From positions 1 through 64,000 of the forward strand of contig NZ_SADR02000028.1 in NCBI RefSeq assembly GCF_004010325.2: a stretch of 64,000 nucleotides of DNA, in the 5' to 3' direction. This document shows, one piece after another, positions 40,756 through 49,696 of the stretch (positions are counted from its first letter, which is position 1; each line of letters starts with the position of its first letter). A program made the position numbers and the translations under genes. Source of the stretch: Mesorhizobium sp. M00.F.Ca.ET.216.01.1.1. GTDB taxonomy: Bacteria > Pseudomonadota > Alphaproteobacteria > Rhizobiales > Rhizobiaceae. Under the pieces are notes generated by a model that was not told the DNA's origin, searched no databases, and saw only the letters and a list, made by a program, of their open reading frames with translations.

Positions 40756-42103
40756 CAGGCATTTCCCGGTTACGAAAGGGGTCGAGCGCCTCCGGCGTCG
40801 GCATGTTCTGGCTGGCTTGAAAAATGTTGGCGACTTCGAAGATGAGGTCGCGTGTTCCCTCATAGAGGATGGTGGGTTTGTGCTGACTGCCGAGCCGATC
40901 GAAGATCGGGAAACCGACGCGCATCAGCGGAATCCCGAGGCGCTCGGCTGCCTGGCGCCCATGGGAATGGGTAACGAGAAGATCGGTGCCTGCGGCAAGG
41001 CCTTCCAGGTCGCCGAGGTCGCCGACCTGAACCGTCTCCGCCGGCACTTTCTCAAGGATTTTCGATATGCCGGTCGTGGTGACGGCCGCAGCGATTTCCG
41101 CGCCCATGCCGCTGAAGAAGGTGGCAAGCTGGTAAAGCTGGTCCGGTTCGGCGGCGATCGCTATTTTCTTGCCCGCGAAATGGAAATGCCCGTCGAGCAG
41201 CGCGTCCTGCAGCTGCGCGCGTCGGCGGCGGACTTTTGCAGGCGCCGGTACGCCCGAAATTGCCGAGAGCAGCGAAACGAAGCGGTCGATAGCCTTCAAT
41301 CCCGTCAGGGACCGGAACAGCACGTAGGGCACGCCGGTCAGCTTCTGCAGCGCCTCCGCCGGGCGACGCATGTGCTCGCCGATGGCGATACACTGCACGG
41401 CAGTGCCAAGATCGCGGATATCGTCGATCCTCGTTCCACCGTATGTGGTGGGGATCCAACGATCCGGGACGGTGCCATCGAGCGCGCCGGAGACGTCCGG
41501 CAGGATCACCGGGTCCAGGCCGAAGCTTTCCACCATCTCACGCAGATGCTCCATGTCGGCAACCGTGAGGTTCCAGCCGGGTAGGATCGCGATCTTCTTG
41601 CGCTCACGCGCCTGCTCTCCCGGACGCGTGATCCCTTCTATCATCGCGGTGACGGCCTTGGCCCATCCCTCCTCGATCGCGCCATCGAAATCCGGCGTGT
41701 TGGCGAGCACGACCTCCGTGCCCGCGAGTTCTTCCGAGCGCTTCGCCCTGATGTTGGCTATGTCGCTGGCGAAGTCCTCGCCACGAGTTTCCACCAGTGC
41801 GGTCGTGCAGACGCCGATCAGCTTCGGATTGGTGCGGCTTTTCAGGTTGAGGATGGCCTCTTCCAGATGGTCAGCACCGCCGAGGATCGTCGCGACTTCG
41901 TCCATTGCCGTCGTTTGAAGCGGGATCGTCTCCTTGAAATGACGCACGAAAAGAACCAGCGCGAAGCTGGTGCAGCCTTGGCTGCCGTGAAAGAGCGGCA
42001 TGGTGCCGTCGACGCCGAGAAAGGCGAAGGCGGCACCCAGCGGTTGCGATGACTTCAGCGGATTGACCGCCGCGGACTTGGTTTGGGAAAGGATGCGGAC
42101 CAC
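40721..42103 (-). CDS. nifN: NifN, FeMo-cofactor scaffold beta subunit
   Basis: A 460-residue NifK-like protein that forms the NifEN scaffold with NifE, on which the cofactor is matured. Conserved blocks include AVNPLKSSQPLGAAFAFLGVDGTMPLFHGSQGCTSF, GVCTTALVETRGED, and IPLMRVGFPIFDRLG. GTG 42103 is used as the start because GGGAGAA lies about 7 nt upstream and the protein then begins VRILSQTKSA, as in relatives; the frame's upstream extension overlaps nifE. Gap of 13 bp after nifE. Confidence 0.94.
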   Translation of the reverse strand: MVRILSQTKSAAVNPLKSSQPLGAAFAFLGVDGTMPLFHGSQGCTSFALVLFVRHFKETIPLQTTAMDEVATILGGADHLEEAILNLKSRTNPKLIGVCTTALVETRGEDFASDIANIRAKRSEELAGTEVVLANTPDFDGAIEEGWAKAVTAMIEGITRPGEQARERKKIAILPGWNLTVADMEHLREMVESFGLDPVILPDVSGALDGTVPDRWIPTTYGGTRIDDIRDLGTAVQCIAIGEHMRRPAEALQKLTGVPYVLFRSLTGLKAIDRFVSLLSAISGVPAPAKVRRRRAQLQDALLDGHFHFAGKKIAIAAEPDQLYQLATFFSGMGAEIAAAVTTTGISKILEKVPAETVQVGDLGDLEGLAAGTDLLVTHSHGRQAAERLGIPLMRVGFPIFDRLGSQHKPTILYEGTRDLIFEVANIFQASQNMPTPEALDPFRNREMPDDRHTPPVTRH

Positions 42104-42116
42104 GAGCGCTTCTCCC

Positions 42117-43610
42117 TCAACATTCGCCGAAATCGTCCACCGTCGCGCCGGCGAACTTCTTGAAGCCATGGACGGTAGCTATCTCGGCGGCGGCTCCAGC
42201 CTCCGCACGCATCGTTTCGTTAGCGGCACGCTCCCACGGCGCCGGCTCACGCACCTGGCTCCAGATCGGATTGTGGATGGCGAGGTCGATCTGGCGCACC
42301 AGTTCCACCATGCCGTCATAGCCAGCATAGGGGCGGTGGCGCTCCTGGTTGATGTCGAGCCAAGGCATCTTGGCCTTCAGCGCGATGAATTGCGTGCGCC
42401 CGCCCGACAGCATGATGTCGGCCTTGTGTTCGCAAAGCATCGCGTAGAGCTCGCGCGGCGCCATGGATTCGAACATGTGGTTCTCATCCTTGAGAATCTG
42501 CTTGATCCGCTCCTTGTCCTCGACCGTCGATTTCTTGACCGACGTGCCGACAATCTCAATACCGACTTCCATCAGCGCGTGGACGACCGACCAGGATTTG
42601 ACGCCGCCGGTGTTGAGCAGCACGCGTTTGCCTTCAAGCCGCGGTCGATAGGCCTGCAGCTTCTGCCAGGCGATCGCCTCCTCTTCCGCAATCAGCGCTT
42701 CGGTGCGGCCAAGAAGTTCCGGACTGGCGCCCTTTTTCACCAACAGCTCAGCAATCTGCCGGAGCGCCTCGGAGCTGTCGGTGATGCCGTATAAGGAGCC
42801 TTCAAAGAACGGAATGTCCCAGCGCTCCTCCATCTTGCGGGCGAGATTGATGAGCGCCGTCGAGCACACCATCATGGTAGCCTTGGCGCGGTGCGCCGAG
42901 GCAATATCGAGATAGCGCGCGTCGCCGGGAATACAGGCGCGGACGCGGATGCCGAGCCGGTCGAGCAGCGGCTTCACCAGCCAGAACTCCCCGGAGAGAT
43001 TGAACTCGCCGAGTATGTTGATGTCGTAGGGACCAATGTCATCTGGCTCCACCGTGCCGATGACGTGGTCGAGCAGCGCCTCGCCGGCAAGCTTGTTACC
43101 GAGGTTTTTCGAACCGACGAAGCCCGGCGCGTTGACCGGCACCACCGGCAGGCCGAATTTCTCCGCGGCGCGCTTGCAGACAGCCTCGATATCGTCGCCG
43201 ATCAACGCCGTCACGCAGGTCGAATAGACGAAGATCGCAGGCGGCGCGTAAGCGTCCTTGATTTCCCGGATCGCCTTGAAGAGCTTTCTTTCCCCCTGCC
43301 CCATCACGACGTCGAGCTCGGTGAGATCGGTGGTGAAGCTCGTGCGCCACAGCGAAGGTCCGGACGAGGCGGCGCCGCGATTGTCCCAGCTGTTGCCTTC
43401 GCAGGCAAGCGGAGCATGGATGAGATGGGCGACGTCCGTGATCGGCTGTAGCACGATCTTGGCGCCGTCGAAGGCGCAGCCGCCCGCGGCCGCCCCCGGG
43501 GTCAACGGCTTGGAGCAGCCCTTTTTGCGCACCTTCGCCTCCTTCGACCGGTTCTTGTCGCAGCCCGGTTCATCGAAGACATCCTGGATCTTGGCGTTGA
43601 GCGAGGACAC
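42117..43610 (-). CDS. nifE: NifE, FeMo-cofactor scaffold alpha subunit
   Basis: A 497-residue NifD-like protein. Conserved features are the N-terminal LNAKIQDVFDEPGCDKN with a cluster-ligand Cys, CAFDGAKIVLQPITDVAHLIHAPLAC, YSTCVTALIGDDIE, and TGGVKSWSVV. Together with NifN it holds the FeMo-co precursor. GTG 43610 is chosen as start because GGAGAA lies just upstream and the common NifE N-terminus SSLNAKIQDVF begins there; an ATG at 43640 is in frame but unsupported. Confidence 0.94.
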   Translation of the reverse strand: MSSLNAKIQDVFDEPGCDKNRSKEAKVRKKGCSKPLTPGAAAGGCAFDGAKIVLQPITDVAHLIHAPLACEGNSWDNRGAASSGPSLWRTSFTTDLTELDVVMGQGERKLFKAIREIKDAYAPPAIFVYSTCVTALIGDDIEAVCKRAAEKFGLPVVPVNAPGFVGSKNLGNKLAGEALLDHVIGTVEPDDIGPYDINILGEFNLSGEFWLVKPLLDRLGIRVRACIPGDARYLDIASAHRAKATMMVCSTALINLARKMEERWDIPFFEGSLYGITDSSEALRQIAELLVKKGASPELLGRTEALIAEEEAIAWQKLQAYRPRLEGKRVLLNTGGVKSWSVVHALMEVGIEIVGTSVKKSTVEDKERIKQILKDENHMFESMAPRELYAMLCEHKADIMLSGGRTQFIALKAKMPWLDINQERHRPYAGYDGMVELVRQIDLAIHNPIWSQVREPAPWERAANETMRAEAGAAAEIATVHGFKKFAGATVDDFGEC

Positions 43611-43679
43611 TGTGCGTTCTCCACCGTCCGAATCTTGCATGCGGGAAGAGCCGACCCCCTTTGCGGGACCGCCTCCTCC

Positions 43680-45221
43680 TTACCGGGTCAGGTCGTAGGA
43701 ATAGTCCGTCATGCCCGGCTCGATCGTTTCCCGGTCGAGCTGGTCGAATATCTTGTCGAGGATCGTCGTCAGCACGCGCAGGCCGCCCTGGTAGCCCATG
43801 AGCGGGAAGCGGTGATGATGGTGCCGGTCGAAGATCGGGAACATCAGCCGGATCAGCGGCGTGCCGGTGTCGCGTTCCAGGTATTTGCCGTAGGAATTGC
43901 CGATCAAGAGATCCACCGGCTCGGTGAAGAGCAGCGAGCGCATTGCCCACAGATCCTTGCCAGCCCAGACTTGGCATGGCTTGCCGAAGGGCGATGAGGC
44001 GAGCAGCGCCTGCATCTCCTCTTCCCAGGTCTTGGTGCCGTTGGTGGCAAGGCAGTGCGTCGGCTCGCCGCCGGTTTCCATCACGAACCTGGCCATTGCG
44101 TAGACGAAGTCCGGATCGCCGTAGATCGCGTATTTCTTGCCGTGGAGCCAAGACTGACTGTCGGCCATGGCGTCGATCAGGCGGCCGCGTTCCAGGCGGA
44201 TCGCCTCGGGTATCTCCTTGCCGGAGATCTCCGAGACCTTCATCAGGAGTTCATCGGTCGCCTGGATGCCGAGTGGGTAATGAAAGGAGGCGGTCGCCTG
44301 CCCGGCTTCCCCACAGTATCCCAGCGTCTTGCGGGTGTTGTAATGCTGCAGCGACAGTGTCGCCTCGGCATTCAGCGCCGCCTTCACGTCTTCGATCTTG
44401 GTTCCGCCATCAAACATACGAAACTCGCCATCCGACGGCGTGTCGTATTGATCGGAGGCATCCTGAATGAAGGCGTAGGAAACGCCCATGAGGTCGAGCA
44501 GACGCTTAATCTCGCGATTGTTGCCGACGCAAAACCCATCGAATCCGGGAATGATATTGATGGTGTTTGCAACCTCGGAACGCTCTTTTCCCTTCCAGAA
44601 GTTCTCCAGCACCCCTTTGACCATCACGTCGTATCCGTCGACATGACTGCCGACGAAGGCTGGCGTATGGGCATAGGGCACGTCGAAATCCTGTGGAACG
44701 GAGCCTTCGCTCCTGGCATTTTCTATGAAGCCTTGCAGGTCGTCGCCGATCACTTCCGCCATACAGGTGGTCGACACCGCGATCATCTTCGGGTCGTAAA
44801 GCTTATAAGTGTTGGCAAGTCCGTCGATCATGTTCTTCAGGCCGCCGAACACCGCAGCGTCCTCGGTCATCGAGGAGGAGACTGCTGACGAGGGCTCCTT
44901 GAAATGGCGTGACAGGTGCGAGCGATAGTAGGCGACGCAGCCCTGACTGCCATGGACGAAGGACATGGTCCGCTCGAAGCCGGCGGCGGCAAACACCGCG
45001 CCGAGCGGCTGGCAGGCCTTCGCCGGGTTCACGACGAGAGCTTGCCGGGCGAGGTTCTTTTCCCGGTATTCCCAGCTCTTGGTGAACTCGCGCTGATCGG
45101 TAACGATCTGGTCCGGATGCGGACATTCGAAATTGATCTTCTTCTCAGCGAGCATCTGCCTGTATTCCGGCTCACGGAACAGCGGAGCGTGGTCAAGGAC
45201 TTTTTCGGCCGATTGCGGCAT
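43680..45221 (-). CDS. nifK: Nitrogenase MoFe protein beta chain NifK
   Basis: A 513-residue subunit of dinitrogenase. P-cluster ligands appear in KACQPLGAVFAAAG, GSQGCVAYYRSHLSRHF and STTCMAEVIGDD, and the conserved HHHHRFPLMGYQGGL is near the C-terminus. NifK pairs with NifD to carry P-clusters between the subunits. It is 131 bp after nifD on the same strand. Length and ending match alphaproteobacterial NifK. Confidence 0.97.
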   Translation of the reverse strand: MPQSAEKVLDHAPLFREPEYRQMLAEKKINFECPHPDQIVTDQREFTKSWEYREKNLARQALVVNPAKACQPLGAVFAAAGFERTMSFVHGSQGCVAYYRSHLSRHFKEPSSAVSSSMTEDAAVFGGLKNMIDGLANTYKLYDPKMIAVSTTCMAEVIGDDLQGFIENARSEGSVPQDFDVPYAHTPAFVGSHVDGYDVMVKGVLENFWKGKERSEVANTINIIPGFDGFCVGNNREIKRLLDLMGVSYAFIQDASDQYDTPSDGEFRMFDGGTKIEDVKAALNAEATLSLQHYNTRKTLGYCGEAGQATASFHYPLGIQATDELLMKVSEISGKEIPEAIRLERGRLIDAMADSQSWLHGKKYAIYGDPDFVYAMARFVMETGGEPTHCLATNGTKTWEEEMQALLASSPFGKPCQVWAGKDLWAMRSLLFTEPVDLLIGNSYGKYLERDTGTPLIRLMFPIFDRHHHHRFPLMGYQGGLRVLTTILDKIFDQLDRETIEPGMTDYSYDLTR

Positions 45222-45352
45222 TTTAGGTCACCTCCATCCATACTGGCCGCGCCATACGGCGACACAGGGACATCGAGACGTTTCAGGGCATCCCGCGGAT
45301 CAGGAGCCGCAGGCGTTCATCGACCTCCCCGCCAAAGCGGGAAAGCCAGTTT

Positions 45353-46864
45353 TCATTCGGCGGCGATCGCCGTCGACGGCACGGCCTTCTTCTTCCAGGG
45401 GGCGTCGTAGAGACCCCACACCGGGTTGTTGATGGCAAGATCCATGTCGCGGGCGAAGATGGCGAAGCCATCATAGCCGTGATAGGGGCCCGAATAGTCC
45501 CAGGAGTGCATCTGACGGAACGGGATGCCCATCTTCTGTACCGGGTATTTCTCCTTGATGCCGGAGCCGACGAGATCGGGACGGATGCCCTCGATGAACT
45601 TCTCCAACTCGTAGCCGGTCACGTCGTCATAGATCAAAGTGCCCTTCTTCACGTAGTGACCGGTGCGCTGATAATCGTCGTTGTGACCGAACTCGTAGCC
45701 CGTGCCGACGATCTCCATGCCCAGGTCTTCGTAAGCAGTGATCACGTGGCGGGGACGCAGGCCGCCGACATAGAGCATCACCGTCTTGCCCTCGAGGCGC
45801 GGCCGGTATTTGGCGATGACCGCATCGACCATCGGGCGATACTTGGCGATCACCTTTTCGGTCTTTTCCTCGATCTCCGGCCCGAAGTGCTTAGCGATCT
45901 TGCGCATCGAGGTTTCGATCTGCGAGGGGCCGAAGAAGTTGTACTCCATCCAGGCCACGCCGTACTTTTCCTCCATGTGGCGACAGATGTAGTTCATCGA
46001 CCGGTAGCAATGGATGAGGTTAAGCTTGGCTTTCGGCGCGCGCTCGATCTCGGCGAGCGTCGCGTCGCCCGACCAGTTGCCGACCACCCGCAGGCCCATT
46101 TCCTCGAGCAGGATGCGGGACGCCCAGGCATCGCCGCCGATATTGTAGTCGCCAATGACGTTGACGTCGTAAGAGCCAGTCTCGAAGGCTTCGTGCTTGT
46201 CCTCGCCACTGAAGACCCAGTCGCGGATCGCATCGTTGGCGATGTGGTGGCCGAGCGACTGCGATACGCCGCGGAACCCTTCGCAACGCACCGGCACGAT
46301 GGTCTTGTTGTGCTCTTTCTTCTTCTTGCGCGACACGGCTTCGATGTCGTCGCCGATGAGGCCGATCGGACATTCGGACTGGATCGTCACGCCATTGTTG
46401 AGCGGAAAGAGCTCCTGGATTTCGTCAATGACCTTCTCCAGCTTCTTGTCGCCGCCGAAGACGATGTCCTTTTCCTGGAAGTCGGAGGTAAACTGCATCG
46501 TCACGAAAGTGTCTATGCCCGTCTTGCCGATGTAGTAGTTGCGGCGCTGCGACCAGGAATACTGACCGCAACCGACGGGCCCGTGCGAGATGTGGACCAT
46601 GTCCTTGACCGGACCCCACACCACGCCTTTGGAGCCGGCATAGGCACAGCCGCGGATCGTCATCACACCAGGAATGGACTTGATGTTCGACTTGACGTCG
46701 CATTCGGAGAGCACCTTGCCCTCCTCCGCGACCTCTTCCCCGCTCGCCGTGGCGACGCTCAGGTGTTTCTTGCGGCGCTTGGCCGTTTTGTCGGGATATT
46801 GAGACAGCACTTCCTCGATCAGCTTTTCGTTCAAGGCGCCGTCATTTTCGTAGTCGAGGCTCAT
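45353..46864 (-). CDS. nifD: Nitrogenase MoFe protein alpha chain NifD
   Basis: A 503-residue subunit that holds FeMo-cofactor. P-cluster Cys are in IRGCAYAGSKGVVWGP, HGPVGCGQYSW and QSECPIGLIGDD. FeMo-co Cys is in LIHCYRSMNY and the His ligand region in RQMHSWDYSGPYHGYDGF. Segment VYLYVGGLRPRH-like (MLYVGGLRPRHVI) is conserved. ATG 46864 follows GAAAGGGG; the open frame upstream of it has no coding character. Confidence 0.97.
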   Translation of the reverse strand: MSLDYENDGALNEKLIEEVLSQYPDKTAKRRKKHLSVATASGEEVAEEGKVLSECDVKSNIKSIPGVMTIRGCAYAGSKGVVWGPVKDMVHISHGPVGCGQYSWSQRRNYYIGKTGIDTFVTMQFTSDFQEKDIVFGGDKKLEKVIDEIQELFPLNNGVTIQSECPIGLIGDDIEAVSRKKKKEHNKTIVPVRCEGFRGVSQSLGHHIANDAIRDWVFSGEDKHEAFETGSYDVNVIGDYNIGGDAWASRILLEEMGLRVVGNWSGDATLAEIERAPKAKLNLIHCYRSMNYICRHMEEKYGVAWMEYNFFGPSQIETSMRKIAKHFGPEIEEKTEKVIAKYRPMVDAVIAKYRPRLEGKTVMLYVGGLRPRHVITAYEDLGMEIVGTGYEFGHNDDYQRTGHYVKKGTLIYDDVTGYELEKFIEGIRPDLVGSGIKEKYPVQKMGIPFRQMHSWDYSGPYHGYDGFAIFARDMDLAINNPVWGLYDAPWKKKAVPSTAIAAE

Positions 46865-46973
46865 GGGACCTGCCCCTTTCAAGGTTCCTGTGGCGCCTCG
46901 TCTTGCAAGGCGCCCGTTTGCGGAAAGGCGCGCCGGGTCAAGGCCGGCGCCCCTACGGCACTGCTGGCGGGTG

Positions 46974-47864
46974 CTAGGCGACCGCCAGCGTCGCTTCCTT
47001 CGCGGCGAGCTCGGCAAGCATTTGCTCGTCGGTTTTCATCAGGCCGAAATCGAGCAACATGTCTTCCAACTCGTCCATGGTGATCGGGGTCGGGATGGTG
47101 CCCTTGCCGGAATTCACATGGATCTTCTCGGCCAGTTGCCGGTATTCCTGGGCCTGCTTAGAGTCTGGCGCGTATTCTATGACCGTCTGCTTGCGCAGTT
47201 CGGCATGCTGGACGATGTTGTCGCGGGGGACGAAATGGATCAGCTTGGAGTTCAGGCGCGCCGATAGCGCTTCGGCCAGATCCAGTTCGCGGTCGGTCTG
47301 ACGCTCGTTGCAGATCAGGCCGCCGAGGCGTACACCGCCGGAATTCGCATATTTGAGAATACCCTTGGCGATGTTGTTGGCCGCATAGAGCGCCATCATC
47401 TCGCCGGACATGACGATATAGATTTCCTGGGCCTTGTTCTCGCGGATCGGCATGGCAAAACCGCCGCAGACAACGTCGCCGAGAACATCGTAGGAAACAT
47501 AGTCGACGTCGTCATAGGCGCCGTTTTCCTCGAGGAAGTTGATCGAAGTGATGACGCCGCGGCCGGCGCAGCCGACCCCCGGCTCCGGACCACCGGATTC
47601 CACGCACTTGATACCTTTGTAACCGATCTTCAGGACATCCTCGAGCTCGAGGTCCTCAACCGAACCTTCCTGAGCAGCGAGAGACAATACGGTGTCTTGG
47701 GCTTTCGAATTGAGAATGAGGCGGGTGGAGTCCGCCTTCGGATCGCAGCCGACGATGAGGATCTTCTGACCCAAATCGACGAGTGCGGCGAGCGTGTTCT
47801 GGGAGGTGGTGGACTTTCCGATACCACCTTTCCCGTAGAATGCGATCTGACGCAGAGCTGGCAT
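46974..47864 (-). CDS. nifH: Nitrogenase iron protein NifH
   Basis: A 296-residue dimeric ATPase that transfers electrons to NifDK and helps insert Mo and homocitrate. The P-loop GKGGIGKS is at residues 11-18, the 4Fe-4S ligand Cys are in GVGCAGRGV and VVCGGFAMP, and Arg in CAGRG is the site modified by DraT in bacteria that have it (draT is not in the window). First gene of the minus-strand operon, with a sigma54 element about 90 bp and a NifA site about 200 bp upstream. Confidence 0.98.
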   Translation of the reverse strand: MPALRQIAFYGKGGIGKSTTSQNTLAALVDLGQKILIVGCDPKADSTRLILNSKAQDTVLSLAAQEGSVEDLELEDVLKIGYKGIKCVESGGPEPGVGCAGRGVITSINFLEENGAYDDVDYVSYDVLGDVVCGGFAMPIRENKAQEIYIVMSGEMMALYAANNIAKGILKYANSGGVRLGGLICNERQTDRELDLAEALSARLNSKLIHFVPRDNIVQHAELRKQTVIEYAPDSKQAQEYRQLAEKIHVNSGKGTIPTPITMDELEDMLLDFGLMKTDEQMLAELAAKEATLAVA

Positions 47865-47954
47865 GTGTTGCTTTCCTTCCTTTCCATCAATCGCGGGTTC
47901 CGTCGCGAAAAGAATGCCGGTCGGCAGCTCTTGCCGCCTCGCATCGCAAGAGCT

Positions 47955-47969
47955 TCAAGAACCGTGCCA
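47955..47969 (-). promoter_or_regulatory. Sigma54 -24/-12 promoter of nifH
   Basis: On the minus strand the sequence is TGGCACG-GTTC-TTGA. The -24 TGGCACG block is perfect; at -12 the usual GC is GA. The predicted start of transcription is near 47,944, about 80 nt before nifH. RpoN-dependent initiation by NifA is expected. Confidence 0.8.
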
Positions 47970-48059
47970 ATTCGGTCGAGGCGGACCGATAAAAAATTTT
48001 ATGTATATTTGTCAGATAGTTAGAAAGCCATGCCGGCGCAAAGGCGGCCCACAGGCTTC

Positions 48060-48075
48060 TGTCGCGGACCCGACA
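48060..48075. promoter_or_regulatory. NifA upstream activator site for nifH
   Basis: Perfect TGT-N10-ACA, with middle CGCGGACCCG. Its centre is about 120 bp upstream of the predicted nifH start of transcription, the usual NifA enhancer distance. Confidence 0.8.
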
Positions 48076-48207
48076 AACCCGACAAGAGATGTCGAACCGC
48101 AACGTTTTTGAGAATGGTGGGCAAACCGTGAAGCGATATCTTTGGTGGTCTGTCCCGAAGATCGTGCCCAATGTCCCGCAAGATAACGCTCCGGCGGCCA
48201 GTCGCAT

Positions 48208-48223
48208 TGTCCGATATCAGACT
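48208..48223. promoter_or_regulatory. Degenerate NifA site next to iscN
   Basis: TGT-CCGATATCAG-ACT, one base from the TGT-N10-ACA consensus. It lies 2 bp before a perfect site (48,225-48,240), so the pair may bind NifA cooperatively. Confidence 0.5.
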
Positions 48224-48224
48224 A

Positions 48225-48240
48225 TGTTCGACATGCGACA
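48225..48240. promoter_or_regulatory. NifA upstream activator site for iscN operon
   Basis: Perfect TGT-N10-ACA with middle TCGACATGCG. Its centre is about 80 bp upstream of the predicted iscN start of transcription. Confidence 0.75.
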
Positions 48241-48285
48241 TAGCGCTACGCATGCATCGCTTTGTTTTAGATAGATTTTCTCATC

Positions 48286-48301
48286 TGGCACGACATGTGC
48301 A
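48286..48301 (+). promoter_or_regulatory. Sigma54 -24/-12 promoter of iscN-nifU operon
   Basis: TGGCACGACATGTGCA keeps GG-N10-GC spacing; -12 is GTGC instead of TTGC. Transcription should begin near 48,312, about 33 nt before iscN. It drives the sulfur-supply operon divergently from nifH. Confidence 0.75.
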
Positions 48302-48344
48302 TGGGCACTTTCGAGTTCATCACGAGCCAAGGAGACATCATCTC

Positions 48345-48665
48345 ATGATCACTCTCACCGACAATGCCGCTGCCGCGGTGAAGACCGCGCTTTCGCGTGC
48401 CGACGAACCGGCGCACGGCTTGCGGATCATGGTCGAGGCCGGCGGTTGCGCGGGGCTGAAATACTTGATGGGCCTGGAAACCGTCTCGCGCGAGGGTGAC
48501 GCAGTCGTCGAGGCGGACGGCTTCAAGGTGTTCGTAGACGCCGGCTCCCAGCCCTACGTCGCGGGTATGACCGTCGATTTCGTCACCGGGCTCGAATCCT
48601 CTGGCTTCGTATTCGACAACCCGAATGCGCAGGACAAGTGCGCCTGCGGCAAGTCCTTCGGCTGA
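48345..48665 (+). CDS. iscN: Nif-associated IscA-type iron-sulfur protein (IscN)
   Basis: A 106-residue A-type carrier for Fe-S cluster assembly. The three conserved Cys are in EAGGCAGLKYLMG and near the C-terminus in DKCACGKSFG. It begins the NifA-driven operon and precedes nifU, as iscN does in rhizobia such as R. etli. ATG 48345 is preceded by AAGGAGA; upstream frame extension lies over the promoter and is rejected. Confidence 0.9.
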   Translation: MITLTDNAAAAVKTALSRADEPAHGLRIMVEAGGCAGLKYLMGLETVSREGDAVVEADGFKVFVDAGSQPYVAGMTVDFVTGLESSGFVFDNPNAQDKCACGKSFG

Positions 48666-48691
48666 GCTCGAAAACAGCGAGGAAAAGGGTC

Positions 48692-49684
48692 ATGTGGGAC
48701 TATAGCGACAAGGTCAAGGAATACTTCTTCAACCCGAAGAATGCCGGCGTTCTGGAAGCGGCCAACGCCGTCGGCGAGGTTGGCGCAATCTCTTGCGGCG
48801 ATGCCCTCAAGCTGATGATGAGCATCGATCCGGACACCGACACGATCACCGCCGCGAAGTTCCAGACCTTCGGCTGCGGCTCGGCCATCGCCTCGTCTTC
48901 GGCGCTCACCGAACTCATCACCGGCAAGACGCTTGAGGATGCGCTCCGGATCACCAACCAGGACATTGCGGACTTTCTCGGCGGCCTGCCGCCGGAGAAG
49001 ATGCACTGCTCGGTGATGGGCTACGAGGCTCTGCAGGCAGCGATCGCCAACTACCGCGGCGAGGAATGGGCCGACGACCACGAGGAAGGCGCGCTCGTCT
49101 GCAAGTGCTTCGGCGTCGACGAAGGCATGATCGAGCGTGCTGTGCGGGTCAACAAGCTCACCACGGTCGAGCAGGTCACCAATTACACGAAGGCCGGCGG
49201 CGGCTGCCTCACCTGTTTCGAGACGATCGAGGAAGTGCTCGCCCGGGTCAACGCCACGATGGTCGGCGAAAGCCTGATCGCGGCCGAAGAAGCCTATAAG
49301 GCCGGCAGCACGGACAAATATGCGTTGAAGATCAAGACAAGGGCGAAGACGGCAGTTCCCGAACCTGCGGTCGTGTCGGGCCAGATGGACAGAACGCTAC
49401 CACCCGCAGCTGTTCAATCCCCACGGCCAGAGGCTCCGGCAGGCCGGCAAATGACCACGCTGAAGAGAATCCGGCTGATCGAAACCGCCATCGACGGCAT
49501 GCGCTCCACCCTGCGCGCCGATGGCGGCGACTGCGAACTCATCGATGTCGACGGCGACCACGTCTACGTCAAGCTGTCGGGCGCCTGCACCGGCTGCCAA
49601 CTGGCTTCCGTCACCATCAATGGCATGCGCCAGAAGCTGGTCGAGGCGACCGGCCTCGCCTTGCGTGTCCTTCCGGTCAGTTGA
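48692..49684 (+). CDS. nifU: NifU iron-sulfur cluster scaffold
   Basis: A 330-residue three-part scaffold. The N-terminal IscU-like domain has Cys in AISCGDALK, GCGSAIASSSA and MHCSVMGYEA. The central 2Fe-2S domain has CKCFGVDEG and GGGCLTCFETIEE. The C-terminal Nfu domain has GACTGCQLASVTI. It receives sulfur from NifS and supplies 4Fe-4S clusters to NifH and NifB. ATG 48692 follows GAGGAAAA. Between iscN and nifS with short spacing. Confidence 0.95.
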   Translation: MWDYSDKVKEYFFNPKNAGVLEAANAVGEVGAISCGDALKLMMSIDPDTDTITAAKFQTFGCGSAIASSSALTELITGKTLEDALRITNQDIADFLGGLPPEKMHCSVMGYEALQAAIANYRGEEWADDHEEGALVCKCFGVDEGMIERAVRVNKLTTVEQVTNYTKAGGGCLTCFETIEEVLARVNATMVGESLIAAEEAYKAGSTDKYALKIKTRAKTAVPEPAVVSGQMDRTLPPAAVQSPRPEAPAGRQMTTLKRIRLIETAIDGMRSTLRADGGDCELIDVDGDHVYVKLSGACTGCQLASVTINGMRQKLVEATGLALRVLPVS

Positions 49685-49696
49685 GGGGTTGGATTT

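Noticed and set aside
45479..47083. 534-codon plus-strand frame opposite nifD
   Set aside because: Antisense shadow of a certain gene; rich in His, Asp, Val and Arg with no domain.
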